A stretch of 33,360 nucleotides of DNA, from contig JANQHT010000007.1 in NCBI GenBank assembly GCA_028282545.1, positions 1-33,360 on the forward strand. The letters are read 5' to 3'. Origin of the DNA: Spirochaetales bacterium (lineage in GTDB: Bacteria > Spirochaetota > Spirochaetia > DSM-27196 > Alkalispirochaetaceae). Positions 32,882 through 33,360 of the stretch are shown in pieces. The translations under genes were made by a program, and so were the position numbers. The notes beneath the pieces were generated by a model that did not search any database, was not told the DNA's origin, and was given only the letters and a program-made list of their open reading frames with translations. Within the stretch, counting starts at the first letter, position 1; each line of letters starts with the position of its first letter.

Positions 32882-33360
32882 GATTTCACCACCCGAACCT
32901 TGTATTCGTTCATGAGGAGGAAGACGAGCATCACGATCAGGGCCGTCCCCTCCATGACGCCGGTGATGAAGCTCGGAACACCGGTCATCCGGCTCATCGT
33001 CTGGGCGCCCACGTTGATAATGCTGAAGAAGATCGATGCCAGCATTACGCCGATGGGGTGCAGGTTTCCGAGCATGGCGATAACGATGCCCGTATAGCCG
33101 TAGCCGGGCGATATGTCGGCGAGAAGGTGATACTGGATCGCGGCGACCTCACCTACACCGGCGAGACCGGCCAGCCCGCCGGAGATGAGCGCCGTCGTCA
33201 GCAGGACCGGCGTGGTCCGGATACCGCCGAAATGGGCGGCCCGGATGTTCGTCCCCACCGCCAGCGAGCGGTAGCCAAAGACGGTCTTGTCATTGATAAA
33301 CCAGACCACGAAGACGAGCAGGAACGCCAGGGGGATACCCAGATGGAAGCGGCTCCTGGC
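32878..33360 (-). CDS. ABC transporter permease, BmpA/Nup-type importer (first permease), C-terminal part
   Basis: The last 160 residues of a permease of the NupP/YufP type; the 5' end lies beyond the right window edge and the frame is open to the last base. Motifs: TVFGYRSLAVGTNIRAAHFG (coupling helix region, equivalent to GENPxAA), ALISGGLAGLAGVGEVAA, GYGYTGIVIAMLGNLHPIGV, and several hydrophobic helices. The stop overlaps the start of the second permease by four bases, as usual for this transporter type. Confidence 0.88.
   Translation of the reverse strand, partial: ARSRFHLGIPLAFLLVFVVWFINDKTVFGYRSLAVGTNIRAAHFGGIRTTPVLLTTALISGGLAGLAGVGEVAAIQYHLLADISPGYGYTGIVIAMLGNLHPIGVMLASIFFSIINVGAQTMSRMTGVPSFITGVMEGTALIVMLVFLLMNEYKVRVVKS

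Noticed and set aside
1..33360. CRISPR arrays, insertion sequences, tRNA or rRNA genes
   Set aside because: No regularly spaced repeats, transposase motifs, cloverleaf-like sequences or rRNA signatures were seen on reading both strands.

Overview
The window carries two kinds of genes: a catabolic set for nitrogen heterocycles (purine or nucleobase type) built on molybdenum hydroxylases, and a complete chemosensory operon with three nearby histidine kinases. GC content is high (roughly 57-60 % by eye). A cheA/cheW/cheX/cheY-type gene set, REC-PAS kinases of the HisKA_2 class and MCPs with acidic C-terminal tails suggest a free-living member of the Spirochaetota. That assignment is an inference from gene content; no rRNA or marker gene is present.

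Left part (1-10970): two molybdenum hydroxylase operons of the xanthine dehydrogenase family lie on the minus strand. The first (FAD, Fe-S, then Mo subunit, cut by the window edge) starts at 1992. The second (Mo, FAD, Fe-S) starts at 10634. Between them, on the plus strand, is a tightly overlapping four-gene operon, mocA plus a BtuCDF-type ABC importer that is probably a molybdate/tungstate system. A carbamate kinase gene with its own promoter and terminator follows.

Middle part (10971-26801): an unrecognised 186-residue protein is followed by a membrane histidine kinase whose frame seems to start at an ACG codon. A 12-gene chemotaxis operon then runs on the minus strand from 25865 to 12863: cheW, dCACHE-type mcp, sensor-less MCP-like gene, cheY, cheA, cheR, cheB, cheD, cheY, cheX-like, cheW, HBM-type mcp. 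Most internal junctions overlap by 1-26 bases. Diverging from this operon is a J-domain protein. Its C-terminal half holds four tandem 23-residue repeats that match the two repeats in the CheA linker of the same cluster.

Right part (26808-33360): two soluble PAS-containing HisKA_2 kinases flank a cytosine deaminase-like amidohydrolase. The second kinase carries a receiver domain that has lost its phosphorylation residues. The window ends in two permeases of a BmpA/Nup-type nucleoside ABC importer, the last one cut by the window edge.

Taken together, the genes suggest uptake of nucleosides or nucleobases, deamination and hydroxylation by Mo enzymes, and ATP recovery through carbamoyl phosphate. 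A chemosensory array and kinases encoded in the middle might respond to the same compounds. The link between metabolism and chemotaxis rests on gene proximity only. The observations most worth a second look are the J-domain/CheA repeat relationship, the ACG start, the pseudo-receiver kinase and the deaminase with an altered metal site.
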